The position numbers and the translations under genes are program-made. From assembly GCF_902497785.1 (NCBI RefSeq), contig NZ_CABVHK010000020.1:62001-126000 (forward strand): a stretch of 64,000 nucleotides of DNA, read 5' to 3'. Below are positions 11,376 through 20,034 of this stretch, one piece after another. The first letter of the stretch is position 1, and each line of letters opens with the position of its first letter. This DNA is from Pseudomonas fluorescens. Lineage in GTDB: Bacteria > Pseudomonadota > Gammaproteobacteria > Pseudomonadales > Pseudomonadaceae. The notes below the pieces were generated by a model. The model was not told where the DNA came from. It saw nothing but the letters and a program-made list of their open reading frames with translations, and ran no database searches.

Positions 11376-11773
11376 GGGGCCGTTTAGGATTCGACGCCGG
11401 TTGCGAAACTTTAGGTGCATGCCGAGTTGGTAACAGAACTCGTAAATCCACTGTTGCAACTACTTATAGTTGCCAATGACGAAAACTACGGCCAGGAAAT
11501 GTCCATCGCTGCGTAAGCAGCCTTAGACCCTGAGCTTCTGGTACCTTCGGGTCCAGCAATCACTAGAGGATGTCTGTAAACTCGAAGTGATTGTCATATA
11601 GAACAGAATCGCCGTGCAGTACGTTGTGGACGAATCGGCTAAAACTTACACAACTCGCCCAAAGCACCCTGCCCGTCGGGTCGCTGAGGGTTAACTTAAT
11701 AGACACGGCTACGCATGTAGTACCGACAGCGGAGTACTGGCGGACGGGGGTTCAAATCCCCCCGGCTCCACCA
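11376..11773 (+). ncRNA. ssrA: tmRNA (ssrA)
   Basis: A 398-nt transfer-messenger RNA. The 5' end GGGGCCGTTTAGGATTCGACG pairs with the 3' end CGGCTCCACCA, and GGGGTTCAAATCCCC forms the T arm of the tRNA-like domain. The resume codon GCC is at 11472 and the tag frame reads A-N-D-E-N-Y-G-Q-E-M-S-I-A-A with TAA at 11514-11516. With SmpB it rescues stalled ribosomes and marks the nascent chain for degradation. The 3' end is a favoured integration site, and a degraded integrase gene starts about 190 bases beyond it. Confidence 0.98.
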
Positions 11774-11786
11774 CTTCAACAAAAAA

Positions 11787-11810
11787 AGACGTCCACGGAC
11801 GTCTTTTTTT
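11787..11810 (+). terminator. ssrA terminator
   Basis: AGACGTCC-AC-GGACGTCT followed by TTTTTT, preceded by an A run: a symmetrical intrinsic terminator 13 bases after the tmRNA 3' end. Confidence 0.92.
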
Positions 11811-11959
11811 GTGCCTGAAATCCAGTAAATACGGGAATTTTAGGGCTATTGGGTGGTTTCGAGGTTTTAGAGTTCCAAGCGATTTGGTACTCCCAATGGT
11901 ATTCCCGGCTACCCAGGGCTAATCCTGGGAATACCAAAAAGTGTCATGAAGTGCTTCTC

Positions 11960-13128
11960 ATGTGCGCTCAAACCACCCGCCTCTCCGACCGCAAGCTCAA
12001 GTCGATCAAACCGAGAGACAAGGATTACGTCCTCACCGATGCCGACGGGCTTCAGCTCCGTGTCAGAGTCAATCGCTCGATGCAGTGGAATTTCAACTAC
12101 CGGCATCCCGTCACCAAGAATCGAATCAACATGACACTCGGCTCTTATTCCGAGGTTTCTCTTGCGCAAGGCAGGAAGAAAACACTTGAGGCTAGAGAGC
12201 TGCTGGCGCAGGGCATTGACCCCAAAGCTCAGCGTAATGAACTGCAGGAAGCCAAACGAGCGGAAACGGAACATACGTTCGAGAACGTAGCCACCGCGTG
12301 GTTCGAATTGAAGAAGAATTCCGTCACCCCGGCGTATGCCGAAGACATCTGGCGCTCACTCACGCTGCATGTATTTCCGAGCATGAAATCAACACCGCTA
12401 TCAGAAGTGAATGCCCCGATGGTCATCAAGCTCCTTCGGCCGATTGAGGCCAAAGGTAGCCTCGAGACCGTGAAGCGGGTAAGCCAGCGCCTTAACGAGA
12501 TCATGACCTACGGGGTCAATTCCGGAATGATCTTTGCCAACCCTCTCAGCGGCATTCGAGCGGTCTTCAAGAAACCCAAAAAAGAGAACATGGCCGCGCT
12601 ACCAACTGATGAGCTTCCCAAGCTCATGATGGAAATCGCGAACGCCAACATCAAGCGGACGACCCGCTGCCTGATCGAATGGCAACTTCATACAATGACA
12701 CGCCCTGCCGAGGCTGCCACCACTCGATGGGCGGACATCGACTTCGACAAACGCATCTGGACCATTCCTCCGGAGCGAATGAAAAAGCGTCGTCCGCACA
12801 CAATCCCGCTGACCGAACATACACTCTCGTTATTGGAGACGCTTAAGAACCATAGCGACCACAGGGAATATGTGTTCCGTCAGATAGAAACCCGCGCACC
12901 CACGCGAATAGCCAAACAGCCAACATGGCCTTGAAGCGAATGGGTTTTCAGGACCGCTTGGTCAGCCACGGAATGCGCTCCATGGCCAGCACAATCCTGA
13001 ACGAGCATGGGTGAGATCCGGAGCTAATCGAAGTCGCGCTGGCGCATGTCGACAAGGACGAAGTCCGAAGCGCTTACAACCGAGCTGACTACATCGAGCC
13101 GGCGTCCGATGATGGCTTGGTGGAGTGA
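11960..13128 (+). pseudogene. Broken P4-type tyrosine integrase at the ssrA 3' end
   Basis: From MCAQTTRLSDRKLKSIKPRD the product shows the DUF4102 arm domain (DADGLQLRV), a core-binding domain and the first catalytic region (HTMTRPAEAATTRWADID, containing the catalytic Arg). After QIE the frame changes: near 12888-12890 one A is missing from an A run, and the next frame resumes with THANSQTANMALKRMGF, then HGMRSMAST (the H-x-x-R motif), AHVDKDEVRSAYNRADYIE (with the catalytic Tyr). That second frame is also interrupted by TGA at 13012-13014, where the family has Trp (HGW-DPE). Two lesions make this a dead gene. Its location beside ssrA marks an old island insertion. Confidence 0.92.
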
Positions 13129-13248
13129 GCACCTCCAGAAAGCGGCCACTGGCAACCTGTCGGCATCTGCAATCAATCAAACCAGGGATCACAACGTCGT
13201 GCCTATACGGTGAGCTCACCGGACACCTGACCAGTCGTTTGCAGTTGA

Positions 13249-13752
13249 AACATCATCAATCCGAATGCGGTCCACTCCATTCAGCCAGACATTGCTGAGC
13301 TATTCGAAGGCATTGCCTTCCCAAAGGCCGAGAAGGTAGTGGTTCTCTCGCCGGCCAGGACCTTCTGGGAGAAGGTCACTCTGATTAATGCGCAGTGCAA
13401 CAAGCTCATCTCTGAGGACAAGGACCGAATCTCGCGGCATTGGTACGACCTAGCAATGCTCCTACAGCATGACGTGGGCGCAACTGCCAAGAACGACCTT
13501 GAATTGCTCGATGACGTGATAGCGCTCAAGTCGGTCTTCTACAACAGTGCCACGGTGCACTACGGCCGATGTGTCAGTGGTGAGCTGAATCTGATTCCAG
13601 ACCAGGACAATTCTCCTCGACTGGAGGACGACTACTACGCCATGGAGCGCTCAGGCATGCTGAACGGGCATGTCTACCCACTGGGGCGCATCATGGAAGA
13701 CCTCACCGCACTTCAAGAGCACGTCAACCAGCTGGCGCTAGGCAAAGGTTAG
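13249..13752 (+). pseudogene. C-terminal relic of an AbiEii/AbiGii-type nucleotidyltransferase toxin
   Basis: The open frame begins directly after a TGA (13246-13248) with no convincing start. It reads DIAELFEGIAFPKAEKVVVL, then SPARTFWEKVTLINAQCNK and RISRHWYDLAMLLQ, the characteristic C-terminal half of DUF1814/AbiEii proteins. The N-terminal catalytic half with the GSxxTxD nucleotidyltransferase motif is missing, and no AbiEi antitoxin gene is nearby. It is therefore a 5'-truncated remnant of an abortive-infection type toxin gene. A GTG at 13339 could start a shorter product, but this would lack the active site. Confidence 0.75.
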
Positions 13753-13874
13753 CCGTCGAGGGCTGCGTGGGAGGATGTTGACGGAGCCGAGCGAAATGTA
13801 GTGCTCAAGCATGCAAAAAATCTCAACTCAAGCGATCATGAGGCAAAACGCCATCGCTCATAAGGACATACCCC

Positions 13875-15569
13875 GTGGAAGCCTCGTCAACCATTCGCAG
13901 CATGCTGGCCAACAACCGCATCGTAGTGCCCGCGTACCAACGCGCCTATGCCTGGGACACGCCAGCCGAAGGTTCGAGCCGCGCCAGCCAGACACAGGTG
14001 TTTCTCTCCGACCTGGAAGCCTACCGCAGCAGTAATTCCCGCAGCCCTTATTACTTCGGCCATTTCCTGTTTGAACAGACGCAGGGAGAGTATCGGGTTA
14101 TTGACGGCCAGCAGCGCCTGACCACGATCACGCTGTTTCTGGCGGCTTTGTTCGCATGCCTGCAAGCAAAGCGCGCCCTGACCGAAGACGAGCAGGACCG
14201 CTACAAAGACATGATCAAACGGGAAAGTCAGATCCGCTTCAAGACGGTCGACTACGACAACCAGACCTTTGTCGATTATGTGATCAACCAGTCCAGAACG
14301 GCCGCCCCTGCTTCGCTCACCACATCCGCCCAACGACTCATCAATGCGTTCGACTTCTTCAAAAAGAAGCTGGGCGCTCAGCCTGAAGCCTACTTGACCG
14401 ACATGCTGCGGATTGTGTCCCATGCATCGTGCAGTACGCACCCGGTGCGAGACGAGGCTGAAGCCATCCAGATGTTCATCTTCCAGAACAACCGCGGCAA
14501 GCGCCCGTCCAACCTGGAGGTGGTGAAGGCGCAATTCATGTATGCCATCCATCTTCATGGCGAAGACCAACAAGCGAAAGACAGCCTTATCGAAGAGATC
14601 CAGAATCGCTTCGAGACCATCTACAAGTCGATCTCGGGGATTGAATACCGGATCAATGAAGACGACGTGCTGCAGTACACCTTGCGCGTTCACTTCAATT
14701 CCCTATGGGAAAGCGGCGCGCTGGACCGGATTGACAAGATGCTAGCAGCAGAGGCGCCTCTTGAATTTGTGAAAGATTTCACCAATTCACTGGCTATCAG
14801 TTTCGAGCATTTGTCGGTTTTTTTCGGTGATGACGAGCGAAACAGTTTTCCGATCCACTCACTGGTGACTTTGGGCGGTATCGCGGTTGTATTGCCATTT
14901 ATTCTCAAGGCCTACCGCTTTGGACTTCCCCTATCGGACAAGAACCAGCTTTGCGTCGCCTTTGAGAGCCTGATCATCCGCCATCGCTTGATTGGCACCC
15001 GTGCGGATATCACTTCCCGCATCAATGATGCGTACGAGGCGTTTACAAGCGACACGCCGTCGATAGATCCGGTCCTTGAACTCATCGACTACCTCAAGAC
15101 TACAAAAAATTGGTGGTGGGCCTATTGGAACAACGAAAAGCTGGCGGAGGCGCTGGAAGTTGAAATCGGTCACCCGACCGCCAAGCACCTGCTATGGAAA
15201 TATGAAGTGCACCTGAAAGGTCAGGGTCAACGCGGCTACGAGCCGCAGCGCTATAGCGACATCAAGCGTCCAGAGCTGGAACATATCGCTCCTTCCACCG
15301 AGCCCACAACCCGCCCACATGGCTACGGTACCTACGACGAAATCTTCAAAGGCGAATACTTGAACTGCCTCGGCAATTACCTGCTGGTGTCCAAATCCCA
15401 CAACTGTGCAGTGGGAAACATCCCGTTCGCCGAGAAACTGGCAACCTACCAGCACAACGCTCAACAACGGGAAATAGCGAAGTTTGCCAACGCTGGTAGC
15501 GTTTGGGATCAAGATGCAATCCAGGTTCGTCACGATAAAATCGTCGCCGCGCTGATGGCTGAACTTTAA
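13875..15569 (+). CDS. DUF262/DUF1524 protein, GmrSD-like nuclease
   Basis: 564 residues from a GTG start. The N-terminal DUF262 domain has PAYQRAYAW (19-27) and the nucleotide-binding motif DGQQRLTT (77-84), with FIFQNNRGKRPSNLEVVKAQ as its next hallmark. The C-terminal DUF1524 region shows ELEHIAPS (about 473) and NCLGNYLLVSKSHN (about 500), the HNH-like His-Me finger elements. This is the single-chain form of GmrSD-like restriction enzymes (type IV, acting on modified DNA) and of several other phage-defence proteins. The helical middle part is long. No methylase or partner gene is adjacent. The first His-motif lacks the more usual ILPQ, so activity is not certain. Confidence 0.85.
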   Translation: MEASSTIRSMLANNRIVVPAYQRAYAWDTPAEGSSRASQTQVFLSDLEAYRSSNSRSPYYFGHFLFEQTQGEYRVIDGQQRLTTITLFLAALFACLQAKRALTEDEQDRYKDMIKRESQIRFKTVDYDNQTFVDYVINQSRTAAPASLTTSAQRLINAFDFFKKKLGAQPEAYLTDMLRIVSHASCSTHPVRDEAEAIQMFIFQNNRGKRPSNLEVVKAQFMYAIHLHGEDQQAKDSLIEEIQNRFETIYKSISGIEYRINEDDVLQYTLRVHFNSLWESGALDRIDKMLAAEAPLEFVKDFTNSLAISFEHLSVFFGDDERNSFPIHSLVTLGGIAVVLPFILKAYRFGLPLSDKNQLCVAFESLIIRHRLIGTRADITSRINDAYEAFTSDTPSIDPVLELIDYLKTTKNWWWAYWNNEKLAEALEVEIGHPTAKHLLWKYEVHLKGQGQRGYEPQRYSDIKRPELEHIAPSTEPTTRPHGYGTYDEIFKGEYLNCLGNYLLVSKSHNCAVGNIPFAEKLATYQHNAQQREIAKFANAGSVWDQDAIQVRHDKIVAALMAEL

Positions 15570-15691
15570 GTTAATTGCGCTCCGGCCCTGGTCTAAAAAA
15601 CTGGGGCTGAGGGCCGTCTAATGATGCCGCGTCTAAAATGTGCAGCGTCATATTTTTGAAAGCCAACAAAAAAGACATGGAGTTGTGAACA

Positions 15692-16231
15692 ATGATTCAA
15701 TGGCCAGCACACTCAAAGATAATCTGCTTAGATTCAAACGATAAAATCATTGCCGTATCTGCACGCAGCAGGCTGGACTTGTCGGACTCTCTAATGCTGA
15801 ACCGTGACGAGAAAAAGCCATTATCTTGTCTAATTGAGGTTTTAACCAAGTCGGCAGACTGGACAACCTGGAATTCAATCAACGTAAAAAGGATTGAAGA
15901 CCACATTGCCTATGACCTTGAGTTTGACGGTTACAAGGTAAAAATCGACCGTATCAGCAAGCCGAGTAGAACGTTGTGCAGCAAACCTTTCAAGTGGAAA
16001 CTTGAGATTAGTGCTGACTACGACGATACAGAGCTTGGACTGGATAAAAAACCTATTGGCACTAGATTTAAGGTAGCTCGAAGTGATGCATCCGTTAAAA
16101 CAATTCAATCAAACATTGAGAAGGTCTTTGGCCTACCTCGTGGATCCGTTTGTTTACTAACTCCTGAAGCCAAAAAGGCCAATTTGCGTTCCTCGATAAA
16201 AAGCCTCAGGAACAAATGGAAAAATAGCTAA
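15692..16231 (+). CDS. Unknown protein in AT-richer DNA
   Basis: 179 residues preceded by GGAGTTGTGAACA, an acceptable ribosome-binding site. No family is recognised. The sequence is rich in Lys and Asp and uses many A/T-ending codons, unlike the surrounding Pseudomonas genes, which points to recent transfer. Recognisable stretches include TRFKVARSDASVKTIQSNIE and a basic C-terminus (RSSIKSLRNKWKNS). No signal peptide or membrane segment. It lies 122 bases after the DUF262 gene on the same strand and might be its cargo neighbour, but nothing ties the two functionally. Confidence 0.65.
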   Translation: MIQWPAHSKIICLDSNDKIIAVSARSRLDLSDSLMLNRDEKKPLSCLIEVLTKSADWTTWNSINVKRIEDHIAYDLEFDGYKVKIDRISKPSRTLCSKPFKWKLEISADYDDTELGLDKKPIGTRFKVARSDASVKTIQSNIEKVFGLPRGSVCLLTPEAKKANLRSSIKSLRNKWKNS

Positions 16232-16488
16232 TTACTGATATTCGCTACTAATTCGCGTGGCCACTCATTCTGGACTGGTGCCGGCGCCTTTGCCACGCGC
16301 TAGAGCGCCACCAATTGAGCCTGCCTACCTCGCCCTGCTGATTGAGCAACTGCGTGAGAAGGGGCACTGCTGCAATACCACGAGAACACCCTCCTGATGC
16401 ACCCAACACTGGCAGCAGGTAGACAGGCCCAGCCTCCACTGGAAAGCCTTACTGCTCTTTCTGCAAAAAAACGAAGACGGTGATGATT

Positions 16489-16686
16489 ATGGCCTTGGTC
16501 GGTCGGCGTGATGGTCGCAACTTCGGCTACGGTCGCCAACTAAGTTACGCCGGCCCACAAGCGCTAAAGGATCTGTTTGCCGGTGGCCACTTCGCTACGG
16601 TCAAAGCGTATAGCAATCGTTGGCAAGCGTTCGTGCGTTGGTGTCGGTCAGAGGACGGTCCTGGTTACAACGATGCGCGCCAGATC
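16489..16686 (+). pseudogene. N-terminal fragment of an integrase-domain protein
   Basis: MALVGRRDGRNFGYGRQ followed by LSYAGPQALKDLF, FATVKAYSNRWQAFVRWCR and GPGYNDARQID is the N-terminal SAM-like domain of a family of integrase-domain proteins carried on Pseudomonas integrative elements. The match stops abruptly at about 16686, where the sequence continues as antisense of a dynamin-like gene fragment. The catalytic domain is absent. I recall the family from its N-terminal motif only. Confidence 0.6.
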
Positions 16687-16689
16687 GAC

Positions 16690-17172
16690 CAACAGTTCGC
16701 TCATGTCCTTGTCGTGATCAGTCGCCGTGAGCAATTGATTTCCAGCAGGGGTGTTCTCCAAGGCCTGCTTTAATTGCACAATCAGATCGTTGATCGACTG
16801 GTTGTTGTCCAGACTCAGGGCCGGCTCTTTTTTTCCGGGTGTGTGACGAATACGGGTCGGCAACGCTGTCATCGGGCGGTTGCGATTGGGCAGGACTTCC
16901 GTACCGACAATGGCGTTGATGGTCGTAGATTTTCCGGCCTTCATGGTACCCACCACTGCCAGAACCATCTCAAGGCGCTCCAGCTTCCTGGCCTCGCCCT
17001 GCAGCATCTTTAGATCCTTGTCGATGCTGGCGGAGGAAAAGGTCTGGTGCTCATCGGCTTTTTCATCGACAACCACACCTTTGGCAGTCTTCATTCTCTG
17101 TAGCAGTTCGATTTCTACCTGTAGCAGCCGGCAAGACTCTTCGCGCAGCAGTTGGATAGTATTCTCGTGCAT
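16690..17172 (-). pseudogene. N-terminal fragment of a CrfC-like dynamin GTPase
   Basis: Begins at ATG 17172 after AAGGAGATGGA. It has a helical N-terminus, then LAVVGTMKAGKSTTINAIVG, a dynamin P-loop in the arrangement of E. coli CrfC/YjdA, and the switch region LPNRNRPMTALPTRIRH. After about residue 160 the frame runs into antisense of the integrase fragment and stops at 16648; a full CrfC has 700 or more residues. G3, G4 and the stalk are gone. The fragment shows that this region once held another dynamin besides the two at 31-36 kb. Confidence 0.75.
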
Positions 17173-17473
17173 TCCATCTCCTTGAAAGAGGCCATCCTGC
17201 CTCTGATCATTCGTTCGGTGAAGCCAGACGGTCTAATGGCGCCCAGGCTCTGTTGCGCAGTAAAAAAAAGTCATCGTAGTGGCATATAGCCAGAAAAACT
17301 ACAGGCTATTCAATTGTTGTTGCATGTCTCCAGCCCCTACACCTGTCCCTCTATGCTCGCGCAGCCGGATGCACTGGAACCTGGCCTTACGCCCTAACAC
17401 TTATGGCCAGTTGATATTACCCGAGCTTCGCGCCATGCTCCTCTCTCCGTGAGCCATAGTAAGGAAGCGAGCG
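17173..17473. other. Intergenic stretch with no recognised gene
   Basis: About 300 bases between the divergent CrfC fragment and the WYL regulator. It presumably contains the WYL gene promoter; AAGGAAG at 17461 serves as ribosome-binding site for the TTG start at 17474. No coding sequence or repeat is seen. Confidence 0.5.
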
Positions 17474-18487
17474 TTGCCCACGCACTCGACCCGCAGAACC
17501 ATCTCCCGCCAATGGGAAATGCTCAAACTGCTACCCAATCGTGCCCCCGGCCTGACCGCCGCCGAACTTCACCAGCAATTGGAAGAAGCCGGCCACCGCA
17601 CGACAAAACGAACAGTTGAGCGAGACCTCAACGAGCTATCGAGCCTGTTTCCACTGCACTGCAACGATAAAGGCACACCCTATGGTTGGTATTGGCAACC
17701 CGGTCGATCCATTGACCTGCCTGGCATTACGGTGGGAGAGGCATTAACTCTGCGTCTGGTGGAAGACAGCATTCGTCCCTTGGTACCCGGACTGATGCTC
17801 AAAAGCCTGGAGCCTCGGTTCAACCAAGCGCGACAGAAACTCAAGGTACTGAGCGAGGAAAGTGCTTCGGCGCGCTGGATCGATAAGGTAGCGAGCGTAC
17901 AACCGACGCTTAATCTGATTGCCCCCGACATCAAGGCAGAGCATCTAGACCTGCTTCAGCGAGCGTTGCTCGAAGACTTTCAGTTGCTCTGCCTCTATCA
18001 ATCGGCGAATAAAAACCGCGTTCATGAGCTGACGCTCAACCCACTGGGATTGGTCCAACGCGGGCAAATCACCTATCTGGTGGCCTGCGCCGACACATTT
18101 GACGATGTCCGACTTTATGCCGCTCATCGCTTCGAAGCAGTCACGATTCAGGGTCAACCTAGCCGTCGTCCTGTGGACTTTGACCTGCGAAATTACATCC
18201 AGAGTGGTGCCATGCAGTTCGGTATTTCCCAGGCAATCGAATTGCGTGCCTGGGTCGACCCTGCCCTCGCCAAACGCCTGCGTGAGACGCCGTTATCAGA
18301 GGATATGACTCTGGTGGTCGAACCAGACGGCGCTCGCTTGACCGCGACGGTCAACGATAGCTGGGAGCTGAAATGGTGGTTGCTGTCACAGGCCGGCGCC
18401 ATCCGTGTCGATGAGCCGACGTCTTTGCGCCAGGCCTTGATTGACTGTCAGCGCCAAAGCCTGTCCCTGCATGACACCGCGATCTGA
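17474..18487 (+). CDS. WYL-domain transcriptional regulator (YafY-like)
   Basis: 337 residues from a TTG start behind AAGGAAG. N-terminal helix-turn-helix (LTAAELHQQLEEAGHRTTKR TVERDL, residues about 27-56), central WYL ligand domain (about 150-225; NPLGLVQRGQITYLVACA) and C-terminal WCX extension ending WELKWWLLSQAGAIRVDEP. Such proteins sense nucleic acid or nucleotide ligands and often control defence or DNA-repair genes. It is followed 37 bases later, same strand, by the HEPN gene, its likely target or partner. It is distinct in layout from the CapW-like WYL protein at 20035. Confidence 0.88.
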   Translation: MPTHSTRRTISRQWEMLKLLPNRAPGLTAAELHQQLEEAGHRTTKRTVERDLNELSSLFPLHCNDKGTPYGWYWQPGRSIDLPGITVGEALTLRLVEDSIRPLVPGLMLKSLEPRFNQARQKLKVLSEESASARWIDKVASVQPTLNLIAPDIKAEHLDLLQRALLEDFQLLCLYQSANKNRVHELTLNPLGLVQRGQITYLVACADTFDDVRLYAAHRFEAVTIQGQPSRRPVDFDLRNYIQSGAMQFGISQAIELRAWVDPALAKRLRETPLSEDMTLVVEPDGARLTATVNDSWELKWWLLSQAGAIRVDEPTSLRQALIDCQRQSLSLHDTAI

Positions 18488-18524
18488 CCACTATTTCTCC
18501 CCCTGTCTTAACGAGCCAGCCCTC

Positions 18525-19175
18525 ATGAATTACCAGACCCTTAAGGCACGCCACCGTCTTGAACGCGACAATCACCACGTCAATCTAACCCTGCGTGTAC
18601 ACCGCTCCTTGAGTTGGTTGCAGCGGGCCGAGCAGGCGGACGACGCCGACGGCCGTTTCGTTTTCCTGTGGATCGCCTTCAACGCGGCCTATGCCACTGA
18701 CATCGACGAGAACTATCGGCTGTCCGAGCAGGAAACCTTCCGTGCGTTCCTGAGCAAGCTTTGCGATCTGGATCGCGAACGGCAGATCGAGAAGCTGGTG
18801 TGGTCGGAGTTTTCTGGAAGCATTCGGGTGCTGCTGGACAATCAGTACGTTTTTCAGAGCTTCTGGGATTACCAGAATGGCAAGATCACCCAAGCGCAAT
18901 GGACCGAACGCTTCGCAGCAGGCCGACGTAGAGCACAGTCGGCTCTGGCGCAACGTGATACCGCTGAAGTGCTTGCCGTGCTGTTCAATCGAATCTACAC
19001 CCTGCGCAATCAGATCATGCACGGCGGCGCCACCTGGAACAGCAGCATCAACCGACCCCAATTACGTGACTGCAGCAGCCTGCTCGGCAAGTTGGTCCCG
19101 TTGATCATTGAGTTGATGCTGAATAATCCCGACACGCTCTGGGGAGATGCCTGCTACCCGGTGGTCCAGCTCTGA
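18525..19175 (+). CDS. HEPN-domain protein, possible ribonuclease
   Basis: 216 residues, started at MNYQTLKARHRLERDN because upstream codons overlap the WYL gene. All-helical prediction. RFVFLWIAFNAAYA (about 44-57) is the typical first core helix of Apea-like HEPN proteins, and LRNQIMHGG (about 160-168) gives the catalytic R-N-x-x-x-H motif with R161 and H166. HEPN proteins with this motif are metal-independent RNases, many of them toxins or abortive-infection effectors. Coupling to a WYL regulator fits a silenced effector. No nucleotidyltransferase (MNT) antitoxin gene is next to it. Enzyme activity is inferred from the motif alone. Confidence 0.75.
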   Translation: MNYQTLKARHRLERDNHHVNLTLRVHRSLSWLQRAEQADDADGRFVFLWIAFNAAYATDIDENYRLSEQETFRAFLSKLCDLDRERQIEKLVWSEFSGSIRVLLDNQYVFQSFWDYQNGKITQAQWTERFAAGRRRAQSALAQRDTAEVLAVLFNRIYTLRNQIMHGGATWNSSINRPQLRDCSSLLGKLVPLIIELMLNNPDTLWGDACYPVVQL

Positions 19176-19258
19176 CTTCTGCAGTCAGTATCGCGATTGC
19201 TGCATCTGGCTATATCGGCCTGCAAGCTGGATCAGTTGTTGACGCTCTGCCTGGAGAG

Positions 19259-19579
19259 CTAATGCACACTGCCCAAGCCTTGGGCCTCAAGGATCATGCG
19301 GTCGAGCATTGCGAGCATGTCGTCAACATCAATTTCCTGGAAACAGCCATTCGCCTCCTGTTCGAGGATCATGGCGGCAAATTCTTCGCTGTACTCGACC
19401 ACGGCCTCTGCCTCACCCAGCGCCGTCGCAGGCCGGACATCCAGGTCGACGTGCTGGCATGAAGGGCAAGCCGAAAAACAATCTTTGCCCTCACCCAGCG
19501 CATCGCTGGTTGGCACCGTTGTTTTATGCCAGTGGCATTGGGGGCAGTTGAATGTAAAGGGGTGCGGCAGCCAGGGCAT
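19259..19579 (-). CDS. Zinc-ribbon protein, proximal paralogue
   Basis: 106 residues started at MPWLPHPFTFNCPQC. CPQC (residues 12-15 region) and CPSC about 25 residues later form a treble-clef or zinc-ribbon site with TSDALGEGKDC between them. An acidic helical tail (EEFAAMILEQEANG, DVDDMLAMLDRM) follows. A paralogue at 36601-36801 shares PFTFxCxxCxWxKT and SDALGxG and lacks the long tail. The gene is downstream of a coiled-coil membrane gene on the same strand, exactly as for the distal copy. Function unknown. Confidence 0.75.
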   Translation of the reverse strand: MPWLPHPFTFNCPQCHWHKTTVPTSDALGEGKDCFSACPSCQHVDLDVRPATALGEAEAVVEYSEEFAAMILEQEANGCFQEIDVDDMLAMLDRMILEAQGLGSVH

Positions 19580-19656
19580 GGAAATACCTGTTAGTCGTAA
19601 ATAAAACGGAATAGTGAACGCCGTACTGGGCACTCAAGGCCCTCGTGCCCTCACAC

Positions 19657-19932
19657 CTAAGGCAACAAAGCCTGCAGAATCTCCACCTTGCGCTGCAACT
19701 GCTCCACATGGGCCTTCTGCGCCCGAAGTGCCGATTTCAACTCACGAATCTCCTCGGCTTGCCCGCTCAACCGCTGCTGGCGCTCCTTTGTGGTTGCACG
19801 CCAATGTTCGAGCAATTTCCAGGCTTTGTTAGTCTGCAGATACTGCACAAAAAGCATCAGCAGGATCATCAACAGCATCAGCATCGCTACCGACGCTGTC
19901 CAATCCCAACCATCCATAAACATGTCCCTCAT
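19657..19932 (-). CDS. Membrane-anchored coiled-coil protein, proximal paralogue
   Basis: About 91 residues. One transmembrane helix (VAMLMLLMILLMLFVQYL), then a cytoplasmic coiled coil with ERQQRLSGQAEEIRELKSAL and AHVEQLQRKVEILQALLP. Possible starts are at 19932 or 19923; a GTG at 19983 would run into the promoter of the divergent CapW-like gene. The distal copy (36901-37158) is nearly identical in the coiled coil (ERQQRASGQAEENRELRSAL; LQRKLEILQALLP), clear evidence of duplication. It could be a bitopic anchor for a cytoplasmic partner; no family name known to me. Confidence 0.75.
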   Translation of the reverse strand: MRDMFMDGWDWTASVAMLMLLMILLMLFVQYLQTNKAWKLLEHWRATTKERQQRLSGQAEEIRELKSALRAQKAHVEQLQRKVEILQALLP

Positions 19933-19976
19933 GTCGTCAACTCCAAACTTGCCAGAGTCACGATATGTAGTGTTTA

Positions 19977-20005
19977 GCGACACGTCTAGAATGTAGACTT
20001 ATACA
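19977..20005 (+). promoter_or_regulatory. Promoter and candidate operator of the CapW-like gene
   Basis: GCGACA (19977-19982), 17-base spacer, TATACA (20000-20005). The spacer holds the palindrome GTCTA-GAATG-TAGAC (19984-19998), placed so that a bound dimer would exclude RNA polymerase. An adjoining GTGT-ttagcg-ACAC dyad (19970-19983) overlaps the -35. The arrangement matches autoregulation described for CapW/BrxR repressors. The ATG at 20035 follows TGGAGGCGAC. Confidence 0.6.
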
Positions 20006-20034
20006 GGTAAAGTATTCAATCACATGGAGGCGAC

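Noticed and set aside
11744..11773. Separate tRNA gene
   Set aside because: The T-arm and CCA end belong to the tRNA-like domain of tmRNA and pair with its 5' end at 11376.
16248..16539. Short open frames on the minus strand between the unknown gene and the integrase fragment
   Set aside because: No conserved motif and no ribosome-binding site; probably scrambled remnant DNA of the island.
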